Source of the DNA: Coxiella sp. RIFCSPHIGHO2_12_FULL_42_15
Lineage (GTDB): Bacteria > Pseudomonadota > Gammaproteobacteria > Coxiellales > Coxiellaceae
Length of the DNA: 37,049 nt
Direction: 5' to 3'
Assembly: GCA_001797285.1 (NCBI GenBank)
Contig: MGOZ01000004.1
Location: 1-37,049, forward strand
Shown: piece after piece, positions 1 through 8,665 of the stretch
Position numbering within the stretch: the stretch's first letter is position 1
Layout: each line of letters begins with the position of its first letter
The notes under the pieces: model-generated
Database searches by the model: none
The model's input: the letters and a program-made list of their open reading frames with translations, nothing else
What the model was told of the DNA's origin: nothing
Program-made: the position numbers and the translations under genes

Positions 1-336
1 AAAAACTTTCTTACCGTTACATTTGGTGTTATCTCTGATTGAGTGCAGCGTGTATGGCAGCATAAAAATAGCTTCGTGAGTGGATTTACCAAAAAATATG
101 AACTTAAAATTCTTTTACGATCGAATTTTGGATCCCCGCGATTCGGCCGTGACAGTTCAATATTTTTTTTAATTTCTTTAGACGGCCTTACGCGAGGATG
201 ACGAGCTTGGGTTAATTTATTTTCCTTAACTGTTTTTGCAATTCAGTTTTGAACCTAAAAATGGATCGAAATTGGTATATACTCACTGATTGTACAGTAC
301 TGGGTGCAAAATATCCGATTCAGTATCGCAATCCTT
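1..336. other. Gene-free left end of window
   Basis: No open frame here resembles a protein. The stretch is AT-rich and lies beyond the 3' end of the lhgO gene. Its only structure is the interrupted palindrome at 131-199, annotated separately. No clear terminator for lhgO is visible. Confidence 0.6.
131..199. repeat. Interrupted palindromic element
   Basis: The left arm (GGATCCCCGCG, then CGGCCGT, about 131-150) is matched by an inverted right arm (ACGGCC, then CGCGAGGAT, about 182-198). The arms are separated by a T/A-rich stretch that includes an eight-T run. Both arms carry an internal unpaired four-base step, ATTC against TTAC. It resembles the GC-rich palindromes scattered through genomes of intracellular bacteria. 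A second full copy was not seen in the window, so repeat-family membership is an inference. Confidence 0.45.
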
Positions 337-1545
337 TCACTGAACCTCAGAGGGCACATTCAGCAACAAATCCACAATATGCCGTCCGATGGGCAAGCTG
401 GAGGTTGCTGCTGGAGAGGGGGCATTGCAAGTATGCAATACTCCCTCTGTTCGCATGAAAAGAAAATCATTCACGAGATTGCCTTGACGATCAACCGCCT
501 GTGCTCTCACACCTGCCGGATGCGATTGCAAATCCGATTTTTCAATTTGAGGAAAAAATTCTTTAATTTGCTTCAAATAAAAATTTTTTGATACGGAGCC
601 AAAAATTTCATGCCACGTTGGACCTAAGTGACGCGCCAGCATTTTCCACATCGGCATGAAAGTCACCGATTCAATACAATCTTTTAAATTAACGTCTCGC
701 CACCGATACCCCTCTCTCGCCAAGGCCAATACCGCATTTGGACCTACCGTCGTAAAACCTGCCATTTGCGGCGTAAAATGCACACCTAAAAAAGGCAATT
801 TAGGATTGGGTACAGGATAAATCGTATGACGAAAATAATGATTATAACGCGGTGACAATTTATAATATTCACCGCGAAATGGAATAATTTTAAAATCTGG
901 TTTTAATCCCGACAGTTTCACTAATCGATCAGAATGCAAACCCGCACAAGTAATTAAAAATTTCGCCTGATACGTCGATTGATTTTTTGTTTTCACCATA
1001 ACGGATTGGGCCGTTTCACGAATCAAAACAACCGATTCTCCATAAACAATGTGCCCACCCATTTCTTGAAAAAGTTCCGCATATTTATGACAAATTTGCT
1101 GATAATCCACGATGCCCGTCTCTTTCACGAAAAAAGCACTCAAACATTCGAGCCCCGGTTGTAATTGACGTGCTTCTTCGCGTGTTAACATTTCAACGGT
1201 TAATCCATTTTGGCGACAACGATCCGCCAAATCGGCCATCCAAGATAATTCTTGGGGTTTTACTGCTGCAATAATTTTTCCGATTGCTTGATAAGAAATT
1301 AAATGTTGCTGACAAAAATCTTTAATGGCTCGGCAGCCTTCCAAACAAAATTTGGCTTTAAGACTTCCCGGTTTATAATAAACTCCCGCATGAATAACAC
1401 CGCTGTTACGTCCTGTCTGATGGAAAGCGGGCTTATTTTCTTTTTCTAACACCCCGACTTTTAAAGTAGGATCACGATTTAAAAGTTGATACGCGGTCGC
1501 TAAACCCACAATGCCGGCACCAATGATAATGACATCATAATTCAT
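337..1545 (-). CDS. lhgO: L-2-hydroxyglutarate oxidase/dehydrogenase, FAD-dependent (LhgO)
   Basis: This 402-residue FAD protein has an N-terminal Rossmann dinucleotide site, IIIGAGIVGLATAYQ at residues 6-20. It is followed by the family sequence HQTGRNSGVIHAGVYY near residues 42-57. Members oxidise L-2-hydroxyglutarate, a by-product of dehydrogenase side reactions, to 2-oxoglutarate and pass electrons to quinone or oxygen. Length and motifs fit LhgO (formerly YgaF) better than generic DadA-type amino-acid oxidases. The start ATG shares one base with the stop of the malic enzyme gene (TAATG), so translation is probably coupled and both genes lie on one transcript. The two enzymes both feed or drain the TCA cycle around malate and 2-oxoglutarate. 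Confidence 0.85.
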   Translation of the reverse strand: MNYDVIIIGAGIVGLATAYQLLNRDPTLKVGVLEKENKPAFHQTGRNSGVIHAGVYYKPGSLKAKFCLEGCRAIKDFCQQHLISYQAIGKIIAAVKPQELSWMADLADRCRQNGLTVEMLTREEARQLQPGLECLSAFFVKETGIVDYQQICHKYAELFQEMGGHIVYGESVVLIRETAQSVMVKTKNQSTYQAKFLITCAGLHSDRLVKLSGLKPDFKIIPFRGEYYKLSPRYNHYFRHTIYPVPNPKLPFLGVHFTPQMAGFTTVGPNAVLALAREGYRWRDVNLKDCIESVTFMPMWKMLARHLGPTWHEIFGSVSKNFYLKQIKEFFPQIEKSDLQSHPAGVRAQAVDRQGNLVNDFLFMRTEGVLHTCNAPSPAATSSLPIGRHIVDLLLNVPSEVQ

Positions 1546-2945
1546 TACGCATGCCTCGCCACACCGGTGGCATGCGCCGCTGCAATCACGGCTTCAGCCA
1601 CTGCCGTCACCACTTGATTGTTGAAAACACTCGGCACGATATAATCCGCCGACAACGAAATTTCATCGATAACATTAGCAATAGCATATGCGGTTGCAAT
1701 TTGCATTTCCTGATTGATGTCGCGTGCCTGACAGTTCAATGCGCCACGAAAAATCCCCGGAAAAGCCAATAAGTTATTTATTTGATTGGGATAATCACTG
1801 CGTCCTGTCGCCATAATCGCTACGTGCGGTTTTGCCACTTCCGGCATAATTTCCGGGCGGGGATTTGCCATCGCAAACACAATCGGTTCTTTATTCATTT
1901 TTTTTAAATCTTGCACTTTTAAAACGTCCGCAGAAGACAAACCAATAAAAACATCGGCTCCGTTAATGACATCGTATAAGCTTCCACTTTCATTATTGGG
2001 ATTCGTCACCGCCACATAATCTTTTTTATTGGGCGCTAAATCTTTGCGATCTCGACTTAATGCGCCTGTGCGGTCACAGCCAATAATATTTTTCACTCCC
2101 AGGTTTAACAACATATTGGTGCAAGCAGTTCCCGCCGCACCAACGCCATTAAAAACAACTTTAATATCCGCAAATTTTTTCTGAACGATTTTGAGCGCAT
2201 TTAATAAAGCCGCTGTCATGACCGCCGCGGTACCGTGTTGATCGTCGTGAAACACAGGAATATCTAATGCTTCTTTGAGACGTCTTTCAATTTCAAAACA
2301 ACGGGGTGCCGAAAAATCTTCGAGATTAATGCCGCCAAATACCGGTGCAATATTTTTAACCGTTTGAATAATTTCTTCCGTGTCTTGTGTTGCCAAACAA
2401 ATCGGGAAAGCATCCACATTCGCAAATTGTTTAAAGAGCATCGCTTTGCCTTCCATGACCGGCATTGCCGCTAAAGGTCCCATATTTCCCAAACCCAACA
2501 CCGCACTGCCATCGCTGATCACCGCAACGGTATTGCGTTTGATGGTAAGATTGTAAGCTTTTTCCGGTTTATCAAAAATAGCTTGGCAAACCCGAGCCAC
2601 GCCGGGCGTATACGCCATCGATAATTCATCACGATTGCTGATTGCGACTTTACTCTTCATTTCAATCTTACCACCCAGGTGCAATAAAAAAGTTCGATCT
2701 GAAACTTGGATAATTTCAACTTTGGGTAACGCATTTAGGGCCTCAATGATTTTATTATTATGTTCTTCATCGTAAGTCCCCACGGTAATATCACGGATCA
2801 TGCTGGTGTTATCGACTTCAATGATGTCAATAGCACCAATCGTGGCTTCCAGCTGACTAATAACGCTTAATGCGTTAGATAAAACGCCGCTGCGATTTTC
2901 ATGCTTTAAACGAATAATAATTGAATTATTGAGACTGGTTAACAT
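1545..2945 (-). CDS. NAD(P)-dependent malic enzyme with N-terminal ACT domain
   Basis: It decarboxylates malate to pyruvate, making NAD(P)H. The first 80 or so residues look like an ACT ligand-binding domain (IIIRLKHENRSGVLSNAL, the usual first strand and helix). The malic core follows, with SMAYTPGVARVCQAI, the lysine-bearing VMEGKAMLFKQF, metal-site HDDQHGTAAV, dinucleotide loop FNGVGAAGTA and TGRSDYPNQINN. The frame opens at a TTG at 2975. I prefer ATG 2945 because GGAAG lies five bases upstream; ATG 2954 is also possible. The ACT domain suggests allosteric control by an amino acid or similar small molecule, which is inference. The short single-domain core lacks the C-terminal phosphotransacetylase-like domain of MaeB. 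lhgO follows with a one-base overlap. Confidence 0.85.
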   Translation of the reverse strand: MLTSLNNSIIIRLKHENRSGVLSNALSVISQLEATIGAIDIIEVDNTSMIRDITVGTYDEEHNNKIIEALNALPKVEIIQVSDRTFLLHLGGKIEMKSKVAISNRDELSMAYTPGVARVCQAIFDKPEKAYNLTIKRNTVAVISDGSAVLGLGNMGPLAAMPVMEGKAMLFKQFANVDAFPICLATQDTEEIIQTVKNIAPVFGGINLEDFSAPRCFEIERRLKEALDIPVFHDDQHGTAAVMTAALLNALKIVQKKFADIKVVFNGVGAAGTACTNMLLNLGVKNIIGCDRTGALSRDRKDLAPNKKDYVAVTNPNNESGSLYDVINGADVFIGLSSADVLKVQDLKKMNKEPIVFAMANPRPEIMPEVAKPHVAIMATGRSDYPNQINNLLAFPGIFRGALNCQARDINQEMQIATAYAIANVIDEISLSADYIVPSVFNNQVVTAVAEAVIAAAHATGVARHA

Positions 2946-2991
2946 AAGTGCTTCCATATGGGCATACGTTTTCAAATTGAAGAGTTTAAAC

Positions 2992-3013
2992 GGTTATTCC
3001 CAAAGGAACAACC
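2992..3013 (-). terminator. Possible hairpin between der and malic enzyme
   Basis: The arms GGTTATTCC and GGAACAACC pair over nine positions with one mismatch around a CAAA loop. It sits between the der stop and the malic enzyme start. No strong T-run follows on the minus strand, so it may only weaken read-through or act as an mRNA stabiliser. Confidence 0.3.
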
Positions 3014-3079
3014 CTTGAAAAAAGCTGAGACATCCTGATGAGCCAATTTTCGCGCCGATTCTTTGTTCGCCTCCCTGAG

Positions 3080-4408
3080 TTAATCATTTTCGATGTACGG
3101 ATTAGCATCGTTTTTAAATCGAATAAGCAATGGGATTCCAACGAGATCAAAGGTTTTACGAAAATAATTACTGAGGTAGCGTTTATACGACAAAGAGAGT
3201 TCATCCGTCTGCTTGCCATGCACCACAATCTGCATTGGATGGTGCCCCGCCACATGAGCATAACGTAAACGAACTCGTCGTCCCCGTACCAAAGGCGGTT
3301 GATGATCCGTGATCGCTTGTTGCAGTGCTTTAGTGAGATGTGCCGTAGAAATTTCCTGGGTAGCTGCCTGATACGCTTCGCCAATCGCTCGATACAGCAT
3401 ACCCACCCCACTGCCATGTAAAGCGGAAATAAAATAACGCCGCGCAAAATTCACAAACGACAAGCGTCGATCCATTTCCGAATGCATCGTATCTTTTGCG
3501 TCTTCTTCCATGTCATCCCATTTATTGACGGCTAATACGATGGCTTTACCCAATTCCATAATAAGGCCAATTAAACGCAAATCTTGTTCGGGTACGCCTT
3601 CTCGACCATTCAGCACCATCACCACCACATGCGCATCCGCCATCGCCTGCATGGTTTTTATAATAGAAAGTTTTTCAATCGGTTCCGTAATTTTTGACCG
3701 ACGACGCATACCCGCCGTGTCAATCAAAACGTATTGAGTGCCGCGTCTTTCGTAAGGAATATAAATGCTATCGCGCGTCGTACCCGGACGATCATAAACA
3801 ACCACGCGCTCTTCTCCAAGCATACGATTAATGAGCGTGGATTTTCCCACATTAGGTCTACCCACAATCGCAATTTTAATACCTTCATCGGGAACCTGTT
3901 CAGAGTCGTCGCTGGGCGGCAGGCGTTGTAATATGGCAGAAATAGCTTCCTTCACCCCTTGCCCTCGTTTTGCAGCAATCGCAAAGGCACCCCCAAACCC
4001 CAATACAAAAAATTCGCTGCACATCACATCACTGTCGTGATGATCGGTTTTATTCACCAACACCACCACTTTATCCGCCACAGGTCGCAAGCGTTTTGCA
4101 ATAGCTTCATCGGCGGGTGTGCGCCCGACGGGACCGTCCACCATAAATAAAATGACGTGCGCTTCTTGAATGGCTTGTTGAACTTGCTGCTCGGTCATCT
4201 CTGCCATGACAGGATCATCGGATTCCTCAATGCCTCCCGTATCAACTACAATATAGGGGCGATCACCCACAACACCCCGACCATATTGTCGATCACGAGT
4301 CACACCTGGCATATCTGCTACTAACGCATCGCGTGTGCGCGTTAACCAATTAAACAAGGTGGATTTCCCCACATTAGGGCGACCGATAATGGTAATAATA
4401 GGAAGCAT
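3080..4408 (-). CDS. der: Ribosome-assembly GTPase Der (EngA)
   Basis: Der is the double-domain GTPase needed for maturation of the 50S subunit. Both Walker A motifs are intact and identical (GRPNVGKS at residues 9-16 and 183-190). The second G domain shows LIDTAGMRRRSK, and NKTD and NKWD specify guanine. A C-terminal KH-like domain follows. At 442 residues it lacks the long acidic linker and basic C-terminal tail of the E. coli protein (about 490), as in other compact relatives. It starts 15 bases after the yfgM stop. In E. coli bamB lies between these two genes; here nothing does. Confidence 0.96.
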   Translation of the reverse strand: MLPIITIIGRPNVGKSTLFNWLTRTRDALVADMPGVTRDRQYGRGVVGDRPYIVVDTGGIEESDDPVMAEMTEQQVQQAIQEAHVILFMVDGPVGRTPADEAIAKRLRPVADKVVVLVNKTDHHDSDVMCSEFFVLGFGGAFAIAAKRGQGVKEAISAILQRLPPSDDSEQVPDEGIKIAIVGRPNVGKSTLINRMLGEERVVVYDRPGTTRDSIYIPYERRGTQYVLIDTAGMRRRSKITEPIEKLSIIKTMQAMADAHVVVMVLNGREGVPEQDLRLIGLIMELGKAIVLAVNKWDDMEEDAKDTMHSEMDRRLSFVNFARRYFISALHGSGVGMLYRAIGEAYQAATQEISTAHLTKALQQAITDHQPPLVRGRRVRLRYAHVAGHHPMQIVVHGKQTDELSLSYKRYLSNYFRKTFDLVGIPLLIRFKNDANPYIEND

Positions 4409-4423
4409 GAGTATTAAGCCTTA

Positions 4424-5050
4424 CTAAAAATTCACTGTGTTTAATTCCATGTCAATGACCGAAGTACTCAAGCCCGCTTGTTGAAAACCTGCTTTTGCTT
4501 TCACGAATGCTTGACGCGCTTTTTCGGGTTCATTTTGCGCCATGAAAATTTGACCCAGTAAATTATCCACTAACGATTGGTAGGTTTTATCATCTACGGT
4601 TTGCAACATTTGTTGGGCTTGCAACCATTGTTTTTGCTCCAGTAAAATTTGCGCCGCCCCCAGGCGAGCTAATTGACGAAATTCATTAAGGTTCGTCGAA
4701 TAGATGACCCAATTTAATTGGGTTAACGCTTCGGAATATTTTTTTGCCTCAACATCAAAACGCGCCATTAATAATGCGCCCAACCCTGCATAAGGCGTAT
4801 CCGCAAATTTCGTTTTGAGCTCAGTGAGTTGCAGACTCATTTCACTCGGTTTTTTCACCATCGCACTGGATAATAACGCCTGATAAATCAAAGAGGCTTT
4901 CGCGCGATGATTTTCTTTCGATTGCACCCAATAGCGCCAACCCAAAGAAAGTACTAACGCAACGAGAATTGCAATAACGATACCTTTACCATAGGTATTC
5001 CACCAACGAGACAACATCTCAATTTGTTCTTTATCAACCGCATTAGCCAT
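4424..5050 (-). CDS. yfgM: YfgM-like membrane-anchored TPR protein (UPF0070)
   Basis: This 208-residue protein has a short cytoplasmic N-terminus ([17 protein letters not shown]), one membrane segment at about residues 22-44, and a periplasmic part made of TPR-like helical pairs rich in Ala, Leu and Gln. In E. coli YfgM associates with the SecYEG translocon and with periplasmic chaperones. The ATG overlaps the end of hisS by eight bases (ATGGCTAA), which indicates translational coupling. Family assignment rests on topology, length and the hisS-yfgM-der gene order more than on any single motif. Confidence 0.85.
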   Translation of the reverse strand: MANAVDKEQIEMLSRWWNTYGKGIVIAILVALVLSLGWRYWVQSKENHRAKASLIYQALLSSAMVKKPSEMSLQLTELKTKFADTPYAGLGALLMARFDVEAKKYSEALTQLNWVIYSTNLNEFRQLARLGAAQILLEQKQWLQAQQMLQTVDDKTYQSLVDNLLGQIFMAQNEPEKARQAFVKAKAGFQQAGLSTSVIDMELNTVNF

Positions 5051-6314
5051 TGCTGAGGTTCTCCTTCAATCGTGTTATGATTGCTTCCTGTGTTAATTTT
5101 TGCTGGGATTGATCGCGTAAATTTTTAAGCCCGTATTTTTGCTCAGCAATTTCTGCATCACCCACGACAATCGCCCATGTTGCACCTGATTTATCAGCAC
5201 GTTTAAATTGATTTTTAAAACTACCTCCACTGAAGTTAGCTTCTACTTTCAATGATGGAATGGCATCGCGTAATTGTTCTGCCAACACTAATCCCGTCGA
5301 TAACGCTTTTTCACCCGACAAAATCATAAAAACATGGGGATGTTGACGACAGTGTTGCTGCGCACGCAACAACACAACTAACCGTTCTAACCCACACGCA
5401 AATCCAATGGAAGGCGTTGATGGCCCTCCCAACCATTCCACTAAATCGTCGTAACGCCCCCCTGCACACACCGTTCCTTGTGCGCCCAACTGATGAGTTA
5501 TCCACTCAAACACCGTTAACGAATAATAATCTAAGCCTCGCACTAAGCGTGGATTAACTTCGTAATGCACACCCGCCGCATCCAGTAACGCTAATAACGT
5601 TTTAAAATGTTGGTTGGCACTTTCATCGAGATAATCCAGCAGTTTTGGCGCTGCGGCATTGAGCGCTTGCATCGAAGGATTTTTACTGTCTAGAATTCTA
5701 AGAGGATTGGTTGTGAGTCGACGCAAACTGTCTTCATCCAATTGATCTTGATGTGCCGTAAAATAATCTACGAGTGCCGCACGATACGCCGCACGCGCAC
5801 TGGCATTTCCTAATGAATTAATCTGCAACGTGACATGGTCCAATAAACCTAATGCTTGTAATAATCGCTTTGATATTAAAATAATTTCAGCATCAATATC
5901 AGGACCTGCCATACCATACGCTTCAACACCCAACTGATGAAACTGTCGATAACGACCTTTCTGCGGACGTTCATGACGAAACATAGGGCCAATATACCAA
6001 AAACGCTGAATTTGGTTGTAAAATAGGCCGTGCTCAATTCCCGCACGTACGCAGCCAGCGGTTCCTTCCGGTCGCAACGTTAAACTGTCGCCGTTACGAT
6101 CATCGAAGCTATACATTTCCTTTTCGACGATGTCGGTCGCTTCTCCAATACTTCGCTTAAAAAGCGCTGTAGATTCAACGATAGGAAAACGAATTTCTTG
6201 ATAGCCATAACGCGCCACCACATCGCGGCATAATGATTCTAATAAAGACCAATAACAGGATTCATCCGGCAGTGTGTCATTCATACCCCGAACAGCTTGC
6301 AGCGATTTACTCAA
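5043..6314 (-). CDS. hisS: Histidyl-tRNA synthetase
   Basis: This class II synthetase charges tRNA-His. The 423-residue length is typical. The protein shows motif 2 ([18 protein letters not shown]), the histidine-specific [15 protein letters not shown], motif 3 (GFACGLERL) and a C-terminal anticodon-binding domain. The N-terminus [16 protein letters not shown] matches the family start. The start codon is TTG, supported by GAGG about nine bases upstream. It begins five bases after the rodZ stop and overlaps yfgM at its end, so it is an internal operon gene. ispG, which sits between rodZ and hisS in E. coli, is missing here. Confidence 0.96.
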   Translation of the reverse strand: MSKSLQAVRGMNDTLPDESCYWSLLESLCRDVVARYGYQEIRFPIVESTALFKRSIGEATDIVEKEMYSFDDRNGDSLTLRPEGTAGCVRAGIEHGLFYNQIQRFWYIGPMFRHERPQKGRYRQFHQLGVEAYGMAGPDIDAEIILISKRLLQALGLLDHVTLQINSLGNASARAAYRAALVDYFTAHQDQLDEDSLRRLTTNPLRILDSKNPSMQALNAAAPKLLDYLDESANQHFKTLLALLDAAGVHYEVNPRLVRGLDYYSLTVFEWITHQLGAQGTVCAGGRYDDLVEWLGGPSTPSIGFACGLERLVVLLRAQQHCRQHPHVFMILSGEKALSTGLVLAEQLRDAIPSLKVEANFSGGSFKNQFKRADKSGATWAIVVGDAEIAEQKYGLKNLRDQSQQKLTQEAIITRLKENLSNG

Positions 6315-6319
6315 AAAAA

Positions 6320-6868
6320 TTACCTCAATGAAGTTTGCGGCGCGGTTGGAAGCGCTACTTGCGGCGATGCACCTGCACGAGAAGCATTTTGCAGGTTATG
6401 CTCGCTACGCCACCACATAATGGCTAACGTCAAAGCGAGTAACACAATAATCAAAATAATCCAGCCCCAGATTTTTTTCCCTAATCCTTTGTTTGAGTTA
6501 GATTTTGTGTAAGACAAAACGGGCTGATGCATGACGAACTGTTCTTCTCGAGGAAGCAATTGAGCTTTACGAGCCACAAAAGGTTCTTCAAACTTCATTA
6601 AATCAAAAACCGACATGACCTCATCAGGAGAAACACTAACAACGCGAGCATACGCACGCAAATAACCACGCACATAAATTAACGCAGAAGCATCGGTATA
6701 GTGATCATTTTCGATATCGAGAATCCATTGCACGCGCAATTTGAGTTGCTTAGCAACATCAATATGAGAAAGCTTTTTGGCCTCACGGGCACGCTTTAAC
6801 ATTTCTCCCGGAGACTCATGGGCTGGCGCGACCGTCCCTAACTCCGTATTCTCGTGATCAACATTCAT
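6320..6868 (-). CDS. rodZ: Short RodZ-like helix-turn-helix membrane protein
   Basis: RodZ links MreB filaments to the elongation machinery that keeps rods in shape. Residues 20-90 form the RodZ-type HTH domain, with [20 protein letters not shown] and [16 protein letters not shown] as hallmarks. A basic patch precedes one membrane helix at about 134-152. Only about 30 Pro/Ala-rich residues follow, so the periplasmic beta domain (DUF4115) of the roughly 340-residue E. coli protein is absent. The frame ends at a normal stop five bases before hisS, so this is a naturally short form rather than an obvious frameshift. Gene position between rlmN and hisS supports the identity. Confidence 0.8.
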   Translation of the reverse strand: MNVDHENTELGTVAPAHESPGEMLKRAREAKKLSHIDVAKQLKLRVQWILDIENDHYTDASALIYVRGYLRAYARVVSVSPDEVMSVFDLMKFEEPFVARKAQLLPREEQFVMHQPVLSYTKSNSNKGLGKKIWGWIILIIVLLALTLAIMWWRSEHNLQNASRAGASPQVALPTAPQTSLR

Positions 6869-6937
6869 CTTTTTTTACCCCAATCATCGGTTAATCGATA
6901 CGGCATTATAGCGAACCCGGATTCATCACGCCAACAG

Positions 6938-8047
6938 TTAGTCGTTGCTGGAAACGGGAACCAACTTGCCCGTTCGAATCCAGCGCGCATGCCTTCCGGT
7001 ACGATCTTGAATCTGACCCGCCAACTGCCCACAAGCACCTTCAATATCATCGCCCCGGGTCTTACGCGTCCAAACTTGCATACCCGCTTTCAACAGTTGC
7101 GTGCGAAAGTTCAAAACCATTTCATCACTGGAACGCTGATAGTGTGTATTCGGAAAAGGATTAAAAGGAATTAAATTCATTTTGCAAGGGACGTTGCCCA
7201 GCAATTTAATCAATTGTTTGGCATGTAACGACGTGTCATTAATTCCTGCTAACATCACATATTCAAACGTCACCACTCGTTTTGAATCACGCGGGTAATA
7301 AGACTTACATAAGGGAATCAATTGTTCAAGCGGATACTTTCGATTTAAAGGGACCAATTCATTGCGCAATTCATTCGTGGGTGCATGTAAAGAAACGGCG
7401 AGTGCAACTGGGCTGTCGCGTTGCAGTTGTTCCATTGCCGGTATCACACCCGAAGTACTCAACGTCACGCGATATTTCGACAAACCATAAGCTAAATCAC
7501 TGAGCATCAATTCCATCGCCCCTAACACCGGTTGATAGTTCAATAACGGTTCGCCCATTCCCATCATCACCACATTAGTGACTTTATAAGGGTTGGATAG
7601 CGCTAATTGTCGAACGGCAATCCACACTTGGCCAATGATTTCACCTAACGTCAAATTACGATTAAACCCTTCTTTCCCAGTCGCACAAAAGCTGCAATTC
7701 AGCGCGCAACCGACTTGCGATGAAACGCACAACGTACCGCGATCACGTTCCGGTATAAAAACGGTTTCGATGACATTACCATCCTTTAAGCGGAATAACC
7801 ATTTGCTCGTACCATCACGCGATTGTCTCTCTAACGCAATTTCTGGCAAGCAAATTTTCGCTTGGGATTGTAATTTTTGACGTAAGGATTTGCTTAAATT
7901 CGTCATTTCGTCAAAATGGATAATGCCGCGCTGGTGTATCCATTGCATCACCTGTTCTGCACGAAACGCGGGTTCACCCAAAGAACGCAAAAACGCTCGC
8001 ATATCCTGAAAGCTCAAATCTAATAAATTTTGCTGACCAGCGTTCAT
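6938..8047 (-). CDS. rlmN: Dual-specificity 23S rRNA/tRNA adenine-C2 methyltransferase RlmN
   Basis: This radical-SAM enzyme methylates C2 of A2503 in 23S rRNA and A37 in some tRNAs. The iron-sulfur motif CALNCSFC is followed by [26 protein letters not shown], the family's SAM-contact sequence, is present, and the substrate-binding cysteine is expected in the C-terminal GACGQLAGQ. At 369 residues it is a normal length. A GTG lies one codon upstream, but ATG 8047 gives the standard N-terminus. It sits between ndk (6 bases upstream) and rodZ (69 bases downstream). pilF, which lies between rlmN and rodZ in E. coli, is missing. Confidence 0.95.
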   Translation of the reverse strand: MNAGQQNLLDLSFQDMRAFLRSLGEPAFRAEQVMQWIHQRGIIHFDEMTNLSKSLRQKLQSQAKICLPEIALERQSRDGTSKWLFRLKDGNVIETVFIPERDRGTLCVSSQVGCALNCSFCATGKEGFNRNLTLGEIIGQVWIAVRQLALSNPYKVTNVVMMGMGEPLLNYQPVLGAMELMLSDLAYGLSKYRVTLSTSGVIPAMEQLQRDSPVALAVSLHAPTNELRNELVPLNRKYPLEQLIPLCKSYYPRDSKRVVTFEYVMLAGINDTSLHAKQLIKLLGNVPCKMNLIPFNPFPNTHYQRSSDEMVLNFRTQLLKAGMQVWTRKTRGDDIEGACGQLAGQIQDRTGRHARWIRTGKLVPVSSND

Positions 8048-8053
8048 CACAAC

Positions 8054-8476
8054 TTAACCGACAATTTCTTGATCTTTAAAGAAAAAAGCAATTTCTTGTT
8101 TCGCTGTATTCAATGCATCAGAACCGTGCACGGCATTTGCATCGATAGAATCCGCAAAATCCGCACGGATAGTGCCAGGAGCTGCTTCTCGAGGATTGGT
8201 TGCCCCCATAATTTCACGATGACGTAATACTGCATTATTACCTTCTAGCACTTGAACCATAACAGGTCCTGAAATCATAAAGTTAACTAATTCATTGAAA
8301 AAAGGGCGTGCTTTGTGAACCGCATAGAATGCTTCTGCCTCTTTTTGAGTTAAACGCATTTTTTTCGCAGCAACGATTTTAAGACCCGCTTTTTCGAAAC
8401 GCGTGTAGATTTCGCCAATAACCTGCTTGGCAACTGCATCGGGTTTGATGATGGATAACGTTCTTTCGATGGCCAT
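8054..8476 (-). CDS. ndk: Nucleoside diphosphate kinase
   Basis: It moves the gamma-phosphate between nucleoside di- and triphosphates through a phosphohistidine. The start [17 protein letters not shown] is canonical. The catalytic histidine lies in [16 protein letters not shown], and [20 protein letters not shown] near the end is also diagnostic. The frame stays open further upstream, but ATG 8476 has AAGAGG six bases before it and gives the usual 140-residue protein. It is the first gene of the minus-strand block and has its own promoter at 8519-8548. Confidence 0.97.
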   Translation of the reverse strand: MAIERTLSIIKPDAVAKQVIGEIYTRFEKAGLKIVAAKKMRLTQKEAEAFYAVHKARPFFNELVNFMISGPVMVQVLEGNNAVLRHREIMGATNPREAAPGTIRADFADSIDANAVHGSDALNTAKQEIAFFFKDQEIVG

Positions 8477-8518
8477 GATAACCTCTTGTGTTATAGGTAC
8501 TGTGTTGAAAAGTTGCCC

Positions 8519-8548
8519 ATTATACGAAGAAACTTCGTTGGCTGACAA
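8519..8548 (-). promoter_or_regulatory. Sigma-70-type promoter for the ndk block
   Basis: On the minus strand a TTGTCA box (8548-8543) and a perfect TATAAT (8524-8519) are 18 bases apart, about 43 bases upstream of the ndk ATG. The spacer contains the small palindrome CGAAGTTTCTTCG, which could bind a regulator or be chance. It is the clearest promoter in the window. Confidence 0.6.
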
Positions 8549-8665
8549 GCTTTATCTTAATGCTTAATTTTTAATTATCTTGTTCTTCTCGATAATTTTT
8601 TAATTCTATTTTCACTTCTTTCGAATAAGCTGTGCGTGAACAATAAGCAAAGAAGAGTTTATAAT

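Noticed and set aside
275-298. LexA-like sequence (TATATACTCACTG near TGTACAGT)
   Set aside because: It resembles an E. coli SOS box in part, but the two half-sites do not have CTGT-N8-ACAG spacing and no plausible SOS gene follows.
2986-3447. A 153-residue minus-strand frame overlapping the end of der
   Set aside because: It is out of frame with der, which is intact through its stop at 3080. The product is rich in Arg, Cys and Ile with no recognisable pattern, so it is a shadow frame.
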